NCBI GenBank assembly: GCA_019426215.1
Contig: CM033400.1
Coordinates: forward strand, 25,342,568 to 25,406,567
Source of the DNA: Buddleja alternifolia
Taxonomy: Eukaryota; Streptophyta; Magnoliopsida; Lamiales; Scrophulariaceae
Length of the DNA stretch: 64,000 nucleotides
Reading direction: 5' to 3'
Of this stretch, positions 36,031 to 47,274 are shown piece after piece. Each line of letters begins with the position of its first letter. Position 1 is the first letter of the stretch. Both the position numbers and the translations under genes were made by a program. The notes beneath the pieces are model-generated. The model was given only the letters and a program-made list of their open reading frames with translations, was not told the DNA's origin and ran no database searches.

Positions 36031-37535
36031 TGGTGGTCCCAAGTTGCATAAGAAAGGGTCTAGAAAGGGGGGTTGAATAGACCCTGAAGCCTTTTATGAC
36101 TTCAAAAAATTTCATATCACTTTTAAAGATTAGAACGCTTAGGAAGCTGAGCGCTTGGGTCAGGCGCTTCAGTAAAGAGAATTTAGACTTAGTGATTTTT
36201 GCAATTTACCAAAGTAGGGTAATGCTTAGATCACTTAATCAGGGTTAGCACAGCGAAAATGATTTTTAAAGCTTTAGCGTTCGTTTTGGTTAAATAGTCA
36301 CTTAGCAGATTTAGCTCGTCTTTTTCAGAATAGATAAAACAATATGAAACAAGACAATAATGAAAGTAAATGACACAAGATATATAAGGTTCACTGGGTG
36401 ATGTAATCCCAGCTACGTCATTCTTCTCCTTTTTCACTTAGAGGGAATTTACTAAGATGATTATCAAAGAATCACACAGAATCTTCTACAAGATAGTAAA
36501 TAGGTGAAAATGATCTCGGGCTCCTTGATCACACTGATTTCAGCACCAATGAAGATCTTCTTCTACAAGCTTCTCTCACTCAGAAATACTGCATGTAAGG
36601 GGTTTTCAACAACTTTCTCACTCAGATGAAAGGTTGGGGATTTTATCACAAGGGTTTATTTGTTTTTGGAAAGATCAAACAACTTGGAATATCTCAGTAA
36701 AAGTTTAGGTTTCTTCTTTCGAAGATATTTGAGATATTTGTGACTGTAAGGAATGTATGTAAAAAGTTTGAAAGGTTTTGGCTATAGAGTTTCTAAGCTT
36801 TCTCTGCAGGAATTTTTTCTTGTTCATATACGTATATCTCTATCCCTGTATATATCTTTAGGGTTTTCTAGAATGAGGTATTTATAGGAAATTTTTGGGA
36901 TTATGTCCGTTGGACACATGTGAGAGCGTGCCTTTCACGCGGCGCATAATTATACCTTTTCTCTGACATTCCTGAAATCCTGCTGGTTCCGATTGGACGG
37001 GAGCAGCTATAAACTCTGAAGTTCTGACAGTCTAGTCAAAAGGTGGCTTGTCCACAAGTCATATTGTCTTATCACATTTAATGTTCTTATCAGGCATTTA
37101 ATGCATTTGAATTTATTTCCCGTTTGAAATAAATATGCGTTGAATGATTGCATTTAAGTCCATCATGACTTGAGAATTTATTTCAAGTGAATCTGATTCT
37201 GATCGCTAGAGTGCTTTGAGCGTTTGATTCAAGAATCCTGAAATAGTCCTTTAGCGTTTGACAGACGTTAACGATAAATCTTCTTCTTCTTCTGACTTCA
37301 GACGCTGATCTTCAACTTCTTCAATAATAGACTCACCTTGAATTCTATTAGCAATTCGGTATCTAATACTTAGTCTAAAATCTACAAAGATAAAAATTAC
37401 ATGCCTAACAGAATTACATACTCTCAAACGCTTATACAATTGATCTATGAAATATAAACTTACATTATATTTTGGGGTCTAACATAAAATTCCTATCTTG
37501 TCATCATCAAAACATATAACATGAAATTCCTAACA
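36031..37535 (-). repeat. Sirevirus 5' LTR (1505 bp)
   Basis: Runs from tggtggtccc to cctaaca on the + strand, that is TG...CA in element orientation. It is intact, unlike the opposite LTR. No gene inside. Confidence 0.92.
36875..36888 (-). promoter_or_regulatory. TATA box of the sirevirus 5' LTR
   Basis: Minus-strand CCTATAAATACCTC, the best TATA match in the LTR and conserved in the 3' LTR at 14183-14196. Transcription would run leftward into gag. Confidence 0.6.
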
Positions 37536-37540
37536 CTGAG
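37536..37540. repeat. Target site duplication (right) of the sirevirus
   Basis: ctgag, identical to 1524-1528. Confidence 0.9.
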
Positions 37541-38156
37541 GATGCGCGGACTGTGTTGACAACTCACAATGATGCATTGGTTATCACAGCTGTGATTACA
37601 AATTATGAAGTTCAAAGAATATTTATCGACAACGGTAGCTTGGTAGATATCTCAACAGATGAACCTAAGGGATGCTAGGCTGGAGCCTGTGAAAACTTCT
37701 CTATTTGGTTTCATAGGTGAGGCGACACAACCTGTGGGATAGGTGGTATTACCTCTCTCCCTGGGAGGAGGATTCAACAAATTAACAAAGTTGACTAGAT
37801 TCTTAGTCGTGGATACCCCTTCAGCCTACAACGTAATACTCGGTCGACCTGCACTGGTCTTGTTCAAAGTCGTGGTATCAATACCATACATGAAGATAAT
37901 TTTCCAACTCTCGATGGAGTAGGGGAGGTATCTGGAGATCAATGCCAATCCAAGAGATGTTACTTAGTCTCACTGAAGCAAGGAGAAAAGCCTACCGAGG
38001 ATAAAAATCACAAGCCTAAATCAACGACACTGGAAGAAAGTAAAGTTTCCAAGAAGCTAGTTTTATCGCACGTCGAACCTATGGGAGAGCTCACGAGAAT
38101 AGAGCTCATTCCTGGAGACAAGGAAAAGACCGTCAGCATTAGTTCTCACTTGAACC
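37541..38156 (+). pseudogene. pol: Tat pol, aspartic protease part
   Basis: Opens with DART, continuing the frame broken at 1528, then LVITAVITNYEVQRIFIDNG with the retropepsin active site written DNGS where DNGSS or DTGA is usual. FLVVDTPSAYNVILGRPALV follows. Frameshifts and stops occur near 37650 and after. Confidence 0.8.
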
Positions 38157-39558
38157 CGACCTGAAGGAAGAATTAATAGCCATACTAAGAGAGCATGACG
38201 ATGTGTTCTCATGGTCAGCCAATGACCTTGTAGTCATTGACCTAACAGTTAAACAACATAACCTCAACATTTTTCCTAACACAAATCCGGTCATTCAATA
38301 GAAGAGACACTTCGGCCCGGAGAAGGACACTATAATCACAACGGAGATTGATAAATTGCTCAAAGCAAAGCATATAGCAGAAATTCAATTCCTAGAATGG
38401 GTGTCTAACTTAGTCCTCGTACCAAAAGGACGGACGAAGTGGAGAATGTGTATCAACTTTCGATACCTAAACAACGCCTACCCTAAAGATCATTAACCCC
38501 TACCTAGAATTGATCGACTTGTAGATGCCACAGTTGGATTCGAATTGTTGAGCACCCTGGATGCACAGAGCGGGTATCATCAGATACCTCTAGATGTGGA
38601 AGACCAGAGGAAGGTTAGCTTCATGACCTCCTTTGGTACGTACTGCTACATAGTGATGCCCTTTGGCCTTAAAAACGCCGGAGCTACGTACCAAAGATTG
38701 GTCGACATGATCAAATCGGAAAGAACATTGAATTGTATGTGGACGACATGGTAATGAAAAGACGGACTTCCAGCACGCATGTGCAAGACTTGCATCAAAC
38801 TTTTCAAAAGTACAAGATGAAGCTGAACCCAGCTAAGTGCGCATTCGGGATAAAAGGAGGAAAGTTCCTAAGCTACATGGTCACAGAGAAAGGCATAGAG
38901 GCCAACCCTGAGAAGATCAAGGCCATTGAAGATATGCAACCACCTAGAGATGTGAATGAGTTTCAACGACTAAATAGAAGGATCACGGCCCGAAGCAGAT
39001 TCATCTCCAAATCGGCGAAAAGAAGCTTACAAGTTTTCAAAATATTGCAAAAAGCAAACAACTTCAACTGGAGCAAGGAATATCAATGAGCCTTTGTAGA
39101 ACTAAAATAATACATAAATCAAATCCCTTTTCTAACCAAACCTGTACAGGGTGAGCCATTGATGTTGTACATAGTTGTGGCTGATAGAGCTGTTAGCACC
39201 GTCCTAATACAGGAGGAAGGAAAAGTGGAGAAACTTGTGTACTACATCAGCAAAGTACTCTCGGATGCGGAATCAAGATACCCGGTGATCAAAAATATGG
39301 CTTTCGCGTTAGTCATCACGGCACAACGGTTAAAACCTTATTTTTTGATGTACAAGATAGTTGTGAAAACTAATCAACCACTCAGAACTGTGCTAGGAAA
39401 GGCTAAAACATCTGGTCGACTTGTCAAATGGGCTGTGGAGCTAGGCGAGTTCGAGATAGAATATGCATCTCGAGCTACTATCAAAGCACAAGTCCTAGCA
39501 TATTTTGTCAATGAAATGACAAAACCTGAGCAGGAAGAGAAAGAAAACGACAAAGTTT
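38157..39558 (+). pseudogene. pol: Tat pol, reverse transcriptase and RNase H
   Basis: RT motifs in order: WVSNLVLVPKGRTKWRMC, LSTLDAQSGYHQIPLD, YIVMPFGLKNAGATYQRL, YVDDMV (at about 38733-38750, one frame over) and LNPAKCAFGIKGGKFLSYMV. The Ty3-type RNase H follows with VQGEPLMLYIVVADRAVSTV and YYISKVLSDAESRYPVIKNM. The frames 38545-38754, 38733-39089 and 39159-39560 are separated by a frameshift and stops. Confidence 0.88.
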
Positions 39559-39795
39559 AGCTCCTGCATGTCGACGGATCAGCTAGGCAGAATGGGAGTG
39601 GCACAGGTGTGGTTCTTACTACACTTGAGGGAGATCAACTAGAGTATGCCGTTAAGTTCGAGTTCAAGGCAAGCAACAACGAGGCCGAATATGAAGCATT
39701 CATCATAGGACTCAAAATGGCACTCAAAAGAGGAGCTATGAATCTTATAGCTTACTCAGATTAGCAGCTCGTGACAAAATAAATTGAAAAGAAGA
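39559..39795 (+). pseudogene. Tat pol, additional archaeal-type RNase H
   Basis: After a stop the frame reads LLHVDGSARQNGSGTGVVL, FEFKASNNEAEYEAFIIGL and ending NLIAYSD*QLVTK. This is the second RNase H domain that marks Tat-lineage elements. The acidic residues of the D-E-D set are visible, with a stop after YSD. Confidence 0.8.
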
Positions 39796-41024
39796 AAGGA
39801 TGGTGAAATACCTGGAAACCATAGAGACATTGCGAAAGAGCTTTCAAAAGTTAGAGGTACATCAAATACCGCGATCAGGAAATACCAAAGCGGACTACCT
39901 ATCAAAGTTGGGCACCTTGGTCATTGATTGCAGGACAAGGCACATCACCATCCAGTCCGTACCTAGATCAAGTATAGAGCAAGAAGTGCTGCGGGTAGAT
40001 GAAGGTGAGGATTAGAGAACCGAGATCATTCAATATCTCACTCAGGGTGTACTCCAAGAGGAAAAGAACTCTCGGCTACAAGTACAAACCAGAGCTAATA
40101 GATTCATCATGATCGATGGTGTTAGTGGACTACTTCAGTAGGTGGGTAGAGGTTGAAGCCCTAGCTAGAATCACGGAAGCAGAAGTCATCAAGTTCCTTT
40201 GGAAGAACATTATTTGTTGATTCAGCATACCTAGAGAGATCGTAGCTGACAGTGGAAGGCAGTTAAGTGGAGTCAAGCCGAGGAGATGGTGCGAGGAGCT
40301 AGGGATTCAGCAGTGTTTCAGCACGGTAGCTCATCCCTAAACCAATGGTCAGGTAGAAGTTACCAATAAAATAATTGTACATGGTCTAAAGACCATATAT
40401 GTCTACAACCTTTCTTTTCAATTACATGTCTCTTTAGTCCATGATTAACATGATCAATTCCATGAAAAGTACATCACTAATATGTTCGTCGAAAACACAC
40501 AAATCTTGGTTGTATAGACTAGAAGGAGCGGGTGGGAATTGGGTCGAGGAATTACAATCAGTGTTATGGTCATACCGGACCACCCCAAAATCTACTACAG
40601 GAGAGAGTCCTTTTTACTTAGTGTATGGAACAGAGGCGGTGAGGCAGTGATACTTGCAGAGGTCAGGGTGCAAACCTACAGGGTCAGATACTTCGAGCCG
40701 GAGCAAAACGAGGAACGACTAAGGGAAGAACTAGACCTAATCAAGGAATGCAAAGATAAGGAATACCTGAGGATAGGGTAGTACAAACAAAGGATCATGA
40801 GGGATCAGGCAGTAAAGGTGAAGGCCAGATCTCTACAGGTGGGCGATCTGGTGCTCAAGAGAGTAGATGCAGCACACACAATGAAGAAGTTGGACCCTAA
40901 CTGGGACGGTCCCTACAAAGTGATCAAGGTGTTAGAAGGAGGAGTGTACGAGCTACAGGACAACCAGCGAAAATTACTCCATCACCCATGGAACATGCAA
41001 AATCTGAAAAAGTTTTACATTTGA
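39796..41024 (+). pseudogene. pol: Tat pol, integrase (internally deleted)
   Basis: From about 40010 the linker reads YLTQGVLQEEKNSR. It then jumps at about 40118 straight to VDYFSRWVEVEALARI, so the HHCC zinc module and the first catalytic Asp are gone. IPREIVADSG and TNGQVEVTN follow. A ~120-base AT-rich insertion (about 40390-40512) interrupts the core before [20 protein letters not shown]. The C-terminal GPY/F module (WDGPYKVIKVLEGGVYEL) ends at 41024. Confidence 0.85.
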
Positions 41025-42489
41025 TTATTTGCAATTTCCTTTATTTTATGTTTTAATGCATCGACTCATGAAACTACTTATATATTTGGTTGAAGTTATG
41101 ATTATGTTTTCAGGTAATACCTAAGAATGTAATGCCTTCTTTGCAAGGTCAAATGCAAAGCTCCGGAAATCTAGTAAGACTTTGTTTTTTTGAGAAATTT
41201 TGTATGGTGCATTTGTATATATAAATTGATGATTGAAATGTGAAGTAAGGGTATTTGGTGGAATTGAGGTAGTGGGAGGACTAGGAATGTACCATTTGGG
41301 TAGGTATCCAGGGTCCGTGACGCCAGGTGTAAAATCGATGGAGGACCCAAAGTCCCTATACCAAGAGGAAATAAGGAGGGACTGGGGAGCAATCATCTTC
41401 GAGGTGGTTCTAAGACCTGTCCTAGGCAGACTGAGGTTTGGAGCGACAAGGAGGAAAAGGAAGCCATAGGGTTGGAGAAGAAATAAGGAGGAAATGTACG
41501 GAGAAATGTGGGAAATAAGGAAGGATACCTGCTGTAAGGGCTAGCCACCCTAGCCCATTCAGGAAATTTGTGTACGGGGGGAAAGAAAAGGTGTAACAAG
41601 GCAGGTGATAAATGCAAGTCTCCACGATTGCATAGTTGTGGTGCAATTCCGCATAATTGTACATGCCTGTTGATGGGCGTTTGATCCTGTCTGCAAGTCT
41701 CCACGATTGCATAGTTGCGATGCAAGTCCCCATGATTGTACGCGCCTGTTGATGGGTGTTCGATCCCATGTGCAAGTCTCCGCGATTGCAAGAAAGTAAG
41801 GGTGTTTGATCCTGATGCAAGTCTCCATGATTGCATAATGACAATGCAGGCCCACATGATTGCACGTGTCAGGAAGTTACTAAGAATTGTCGAACATTTT
41901 GAGACAAGGCCTCATGACGAGAACTGCAGCTATAGCTCAGTTCAGGTCTGATAATACTACCTGATTTCTAGCAGGTTTATTTGATCTTGAAAGGAATACC
42001 TAGAATTTTTTCTATAATGTCAAACTCTCTAGGTATGGAAAAATGAGAATATCGATGCAGGTACGCTTGTATCATTTGATCTACTTCATTTTTGCGATTT
42101 GAACAAAGGGCATAAATTTATACATGTGTGATAGACTAACCTACCTCCCTAAGGGAAATCAGAATTTTTCGTGTTATCTTAATTTTCGCAAAGTGTGCAG
42201 ATATAATCCAATCTTAAGAAGGCAACACAGCACAACACAAGTATGCATTTTTCTAAGCAAGTCAAATAGCACACGAAAAAATAATATAAGTAGGTATCAT
42301 GGTAGATATATAAAAACCAAGCAGTCTCCTGTCCCAATTAGGAGCAGGTCTGGTAAAATAAGCAAAAAATATAATCATAAATTATCTAAGGGCTACATAT
42401 GCCCAAAACTAAACCAACAGAAATATAAATTGTTTAAAGGGCTACATACGCCCATCAAAAACCAGAAATTCTTAAAACGTTTTCAGAAA
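41025..42489 (+). other. Tat 3' region between pol and the antisense ORF
   Basis: Non-coding sequence with a tandem repeat at 41613-41870. Frames open here (41121-41865 minus strand, 42124-42708 plus strand) show no family resemblance and are treated as chance. Confidence 0.6.
41613..41870 (+). repeat. Tandem ~79-bp repeat in the Tat 3' region
   Basis: Units begin tgcaagtctcc at 41613, 41692, 41771 and 41816 (spacing 79, 79 and 45). Each carries variants of cgattgcatagttg, and the first two also gcctgttgatggg. The last units are shortened. Confidence 0.85.
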
Positions 42490-43652
42490 TCACTCAACGG
42501 GCTCAGCCCCGACAACAGCAACAGTAACATTAACAACATCAGGAGGGTCAGTCACACCTGCAGGGTGGTCCGCAGCAGATTCATCAGGCTGACCTGCTGT
42601 AGGTGGAATGGCAGGGTCGCGGTAGGAGAAACCCCTGGAGCGGAAACAGTAGTCTCCAGGGCAACCTCTGAATCTAGGAAATCATTAGAAACACCCTCGG
42701 GAGGATAACCCTTGGCCCAGAACTGAGCAACACAGCCATCAAAGCCTTGAACAAAGAAATATATTGATTTGTCATCGACCAGATCAGAAAATTCGTTGGA
42801 GGCATGGAAATCAGCTTCGAATTTTGCAAGGAGCTCCTGGCCCTCAACAGAGGCAGGGAAGTTAGCTATCTAGTTCTGGCACACCACGTTCAGGACTTCC
42901 TCCAACTCCGTCTCTTTCTGTGTTGCCTGTGCAGCTAAGGACACCTCCAGATCCACCTTTTCAGCCAGCAGCTTCTGAAAATCTATGTGAAGATTCTTCA
43001 TGTCCTAGCACAAGCCCTTCTTCTTGGCTGACCTGGACTCCTAGGATTTTTTCATCTGCTCCTGGACCTTAGACAACTTCTTCTGTAGATCATCCGCTTT
43101 GTTGTTCTGGTATTGATCCATTAAGGCATGACAAGATAGCATAGAGAACTATCATAAAAAACAGATAAAATATTTATACAGGGAAACCATAAAAACACAA
43201 AAGTAAAAAATTATGAAGAGCTTGCCTTGGAAATAAGAAGAATCACAGCCTTGGCAACCTCGCGTAGAGTCAAACTCTCCAGGTAATGACAATCGAGAGA
43301 GTTAGACAACCTCTGAAGAAAATTCAGCATCACACCTATATCGTTACTCCTCAAAGCAGAAAGATGAGTCAGGTCATGAGCTCTGGATCAGGTCCTGGAG
43401 GCTGGCAGATCTGTGGTCTTGAGCTGGAGATAAGTCATAAGCTCCTTAGTAGCTTTGCCTGAGTTGCCATGCTTAGTTGGGCGAGTGTCCAATGGAGTCG
43501 CCGAAGCTGCAGGACTCTTCCCGGAGGCTATATCCAACACCAATGTCGGATAGCAGTGGGGGAGAGATTGTTATGCCTGGCCTAAAGTGGGTGAAGACAT
43601 AGCTGCAAGAGGCGTAGCTGGAGATTGCGCTGCCTGCGGTGGCCCACCGGGT
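42490..43652 (-). pseudogene. Tat antisense ORF, C-terminal part (first copy of the segment)
   Basis: Minus strand, ending with TGA at 42490-42492. Readable near the end: ELLAKFEADFHASNEFSDLV, FVQGFDGCVAQFWAKGYPPE and FLDSEVALE. Upstream (42853-43652) are coiled-coil-like Lys/Glu-rich stretches equivalent to 58371-59165. Several stops are present. Antisense ORFs downstream of pol are known in Tat elements. Their function is unknown. Confidence 0.65.
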
Positions 43653-45220
43653 TGTAAAATCTTTCAAGATCCCAAAGAAAGTTGTAAAATCTAAACTTAT
43701 GAGTACTTCTTTGCCATTTTTTGATCGAGACGATCATAGCCTAGTTGGGGAGTAGTTGATAAGTCCATATTTTACAGTATTTTATGCCCCATTTTAATAT
43801 GATTTGATCGTTACTTTGATCACTTTTTATCCCTCATAATGCTTTGATTGGTATATATTTTGTTTTATAGGATAAAAGTTGATTTACGCATGAAAGACGA
43901 GAAAAGAGATCCAAATTGAGCTTGGAATTGAAGAAAGAAACAAAAGAAGATAGTTGACGAAAGATTTTACACAATGTTCATATATAAACGAGGTTTTCGT
44001 CCTCTTACAGGCCGAATCTGATTATGGTTTCTTCTTCAATATTGTATATCTGTTTCTTAGCTTCACGTAGCAACTTGAATCACCTCATTCTGACATTGGT
44101 AGAGAAAGTTATGCACATTTTACCAGAACTGGACGGAGCAGCAGGGGAACGCCGCGGCGTTCGGAGCAGAATGTTGATCACCGCGGCGTTCGACCATCAA
44201 CGCCGCGGCGTTCAAAGCAGCGGACTTGGCCTATAAATAGACCATCAGGTCATTTGGACGTGGGGATGCCCTAAACACACCCTAGACTCCTTACATATCA
44301 GCCACCACCCAAGGAAGCTTGAAGAGGATCATCATCCTCATCCTCATCACCCTAATCATCATCATTTTCATCATCAAAGCTTGGATTCACACTTTGTAAT
44401 AAGGAGTAATTCAGCTCTTTCTCTATGATTAGTTTATCAACTATGTCTTATAGAATTGTTGAATCATTTGTTATTGTAAGTATGAGCTAAGCATCTTTAT
44501 GATTGGGTTATGTGAATACTTTGTGATGTTTTGTGTTTACTGAATCATTAATTTCCGGATTTATTACATTCTTGTTACATGTTTGATTTTATGCTTAATG
44601 CTTGCATATGCTTGATCACCATATGTTTGAGAAAATGCTTTGTCTTGAGACCGAGAGGAGATAGATAAAAGGAGACCGAAAAATCAAACATCATAACGTA
44701 ACAATTGACTAGAGATAGAATCGACTGCGTTGTGTGGCTTTTTGTGATAAAATGACCCGATTGAATGTAGGATCTTCGTAAACAAGGAATTCCTTTGAAC
44801 CTAAATGTATGTTAGTTAATTCAATCTTCGCTATAGAGATATAGGAAGTTATTAACTAGTATAGGCTTGTTATTTCAAGAGATTGAATAATAAATACATT
44901 GGGGAGTTTCGCCATAACAAGAGCGTTCTAAGAATCCGGATAATTGAGAGTTCATGAACATAGAATAGAACATAGTAGGATCATAGCCCAATCCTCTCAT
45001 TCCATTTGATTAATTATCTTGTTTATCACCTATTTATTTTTTATTATTTTCATAGTATAAACATCAATCATCTTATAATTTGATTTAGCATAGAGTTAGA
45101 TAATATAGCAATTACGAGCATTGAATCCAATTGTCCATGTGGAGAGGATACACCCTGGGCTAAGTAGTCCACTCTATTACATTGTACGACCTAGTATACT
45201 TGCTAGAATTTCGCGTGTCA
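43653..45220 (+). mobile_element. Extra family-A 3' end: internal tail plus LTR (43757-45220)
   Basis: A 104-bp tail (gttgtaaaatctttcaagat... cctagttggggagtagt, the family polypurine-like tract) and a 1464-bp LTR, TGATAAGTCC...GCGTGTCA. It is joined on the left to Tat antisense-ORF sequence and on the right to Tat sequence beginning gcagggaag. The rest of the element is absent. Confidence 0.8.
44147..44240 (+). promoter_or_regulatory. Palindrome cluster and TATA box of the first A LTR
   Basis: The perfect 16-base palindrome GAACGCCGCGGCGTTC at 44147-44162 is followed by two further copies of its half or full form up to 44213, then CTATAAATAG at 44231-44240. The same arrangement occurs in the other A LTRs at 46065-46172 and 57285-57399. 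Confidence 0.6.
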
Positions 45221-45568
45221 GCAGGGAAGTTAGCTATCTAGTTCTGGCACTCCAAGTTCAGGACTTCCTCAAAGCAGAAAGATGAGTCAGGTCGTGAGCT
45301 CTGGATCAGGTCCTGGAGGCTGGCAGATCTGTGGTCTTGAGTTGAAGATAAGTCATAAGCTCCTTAGTAGCTTTGCCTGAGTTGCCATGCTTAGTTGGGA
45401 GAGTGTCCAATGGAGTCGCCGAAGCTGCAGGCCTCTTCCCGGAGGCTATATCCAACGCCAATGTCGGATCGGAGTGGGGGAGAGATTGTTATGCCTGGCC
45501 TAAAGTGGGTGAAGACATAGCTGCAAGAGGCGTAGCTGGAGATTGCGCTGCCTGCGGTGGCCCACCTG
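45221..45568 (-). repeat. Second copy of the Tat antisense-ORF segment, internally deleted
   Basis: Matches 42853-43652 and 58371-59165 but lacks about 450 bases between cctc and aaagcagaaag. It ends at the same junction (ggcccacctgg) as the first copy. Confidence 0.8.
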
Positions 45569-45674
45569 GTTGTAAAATCTTTCAAGATCCCAAATAAAGT
45601 TGTAAAATTTGAACTTATAAGTACTTGTTCGCCATTTATTGATCGAGAGGATCATTGCCTAGTTGGGGGGTAGT
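45569..45674 (+). other. Second family-A internal tail, joined to the A 5' LTR
   Basis: Matches 43653-43756 and 56797-56890 (ttgtaaaatc...tagttggggggtagt). It belongs upstream of a 3' LTR, yet here it precedes the LTR that also has a primer binding site behind it. Confidence 0.8.
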
Positions 45675-47152
45675 TGATAAGTCCATATTTTACAGTATTT
45701 TATGCCCCATTTTAATATGATTTGATCGTTACTTTGATCACTTTTTATCCCTCATAATGCTTTGATTGGTATATATTTTGTTTTGTAGGATAAAAGTTGA
45801 TTTACGCATGAAAGACGAGAAAAGAGATCCAAATTGAGTTTGAAATTGAAGAAAGAAACAAAAGAAGATAGTTGACGAAAGATTTTACACAATGTTCATA
45901 TGTAAACGAGGTTTTCGTCCTCTTACAGGCCGAATCTGATTATGGTTTCTTCTTCAATATTGTAGATCTGTTTCTTAGAGTCACGTAGCAACTTGAATCA
46001 CCTCATTCTGACATCGGTAGAGAAAGTTATGCACATTTTACCAAAATTGGGCGGAGCAGCAAGGGAACGCCGCGGCTTTCATCACCAACGCCGCGGCGTT
46101 CGACCATCAATGCCGCGGAGTTCGACCATCAACGCCGCGGCATTCAAAGCAGCGGACTTGACCTATAAATAGACCAACTGGTCATTTGGACGAGGGGATG
46201 CCCTAAACACACCCTAGACTCCTTACATATCAGCCACCACCCAAGGAAGCTTGAAGAGGATCATCATCCTCATCCTCATCACCCTAATCATCATCATTTT
46301 CATCATCAAAGCTTGGATTCACACTTTGTAATAGGGAGTAATTCAACTCTTTCTCTTTGATTAGTTTATCAACTATGTCTTATAGAATTGTTGAATCATT
46401 TGTTATTGTAAGTGTGAGCTAAGCATCTTTATGATTGGGTTATGTGAATTCTTTGTGATGTTTTGTGTTTAGTGAATCATTAATTTCCGGATTTATTACA
46501 TTCTTGTTACATGTTTGATTTTATGCTTAATGCTTGCATATGCTTGATCACCATATGTTTGATAAAATGCTTTGTCTTGAGACCGAGAGGAGATAGATAA
46601 AGGGAAACCGAAAAATCAAACATCACAACGTAACAATTGACTAGAGATAGAATTGATTGCGTTGTGTGGCTTTTTGTGATAAGATGACCCGATTGAATGT
46701 AGGATCTTCGTAAACAAGGAATTCCTTTTAACCTAAATGTATGTTAGTTAATTCAATCTTCGCTATAGAGATATAGGAAGTTGTTAACTAGTATAGGCTT
46801 GTTATTTCAAGAGATTGAATAATAAATACATTAGGGAGTTTCGCCATAACAAGAGCGTTTTAAGAATCCGGATAATTGAGAGTTCATGAGCATAGAATAA
46901 AACATAGTAGGATCATAGCCCAATCATCTCATTCCATTTGATTAATTATCTTGTTTATCACTTATTTATTTTTTATTATTTTCATAATATAAACATCAAT
47001 CATCTTATAATTTGATTTAGCTTAGAGTTAGGTAATATAGCAATTACGAGCATTGAATCCAATTGTCCCTGTGGAGACGATACACCCCGGGCTAAATAGT
47101 CCACTCTATTACATTGCACGACCTAGTATACTTGCTAGAATTTCGCGTGTCA
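45675..47152 (+). repeat. Family-A 5' LTR (1478 bp)
   Basis: TGATAAGTCC...GCGTGTCA. A palindrome cluster is at 46065-46154 and the TATA box CTATAAATAG at 46163-46172. Confidence 0.88.
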
Positions 47153-47158
47153 AGTTTT

Positions 47159-47176
47159 TGGCGCCGTTGCCGGGGA
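47159..47176 (+). other. Primer binding site of A (tRNA-Asp type)
   Basis: TGGCGCCGTTGCCGGGGA, six bases after the LTR end. Confidence 0.92.
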
Positions 47177-47274
47177 CAATTGCGTTATTTGATATTGTAA
47201 TTCACTTATCTTCTCTAAGACTAAATTGCTTTATTTTATTTTTGTTATGTTTTTATTTTTTTATTCTTGAATAG

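Larger units (their letters stand above)
1529..37535 (-). mobile_element. Ty1/copia sirevirus-type retrotransposon (36 kb with nested elements)
   Basis: On the minus strand the order is 5' LTR (36031-37535), primer binding site TGGTATCAGAGCGGTTGA, gag with a CCHC knuckle, protease, integrase, RT/RNase H, a long third ORF, a purine-rich tract and the 3' LTR (1529-1632 plus 14156-14843). A perfect 5-bp duplication ctgag flanks it. The integrase-RT-RNase H order, the long LTRs and an ORF between pol and the 3' LTR fit the Sirevirus (SIRE/Maximus) lineage. Without CACTA-1, CACTA-2 and A' the element is about 13.3 kb, and about 0.7 kb of the left LTR is missing. Along the shared right halves the two LTRs differ at roughly one base in twelve by eye, so the insertion is not recent. 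Confidence 0.9.

Noticed and set aside
41121..41865. Several overlapping minus-strand ORFs
   Set aside because: They arise from the tandem repeat and show no similarity to a known family or to each other outside it.
42124..42708. 194-codon plus-strand ORF
   Set aside because: It overlaps the conserved antisense ORF in part and has no recognisable features; likely chance.
47159..47176. Possible tRNA gene fragment
   Set aside because: It is the tRNA-complementary primer binding site of the element, not a tRNA gene.
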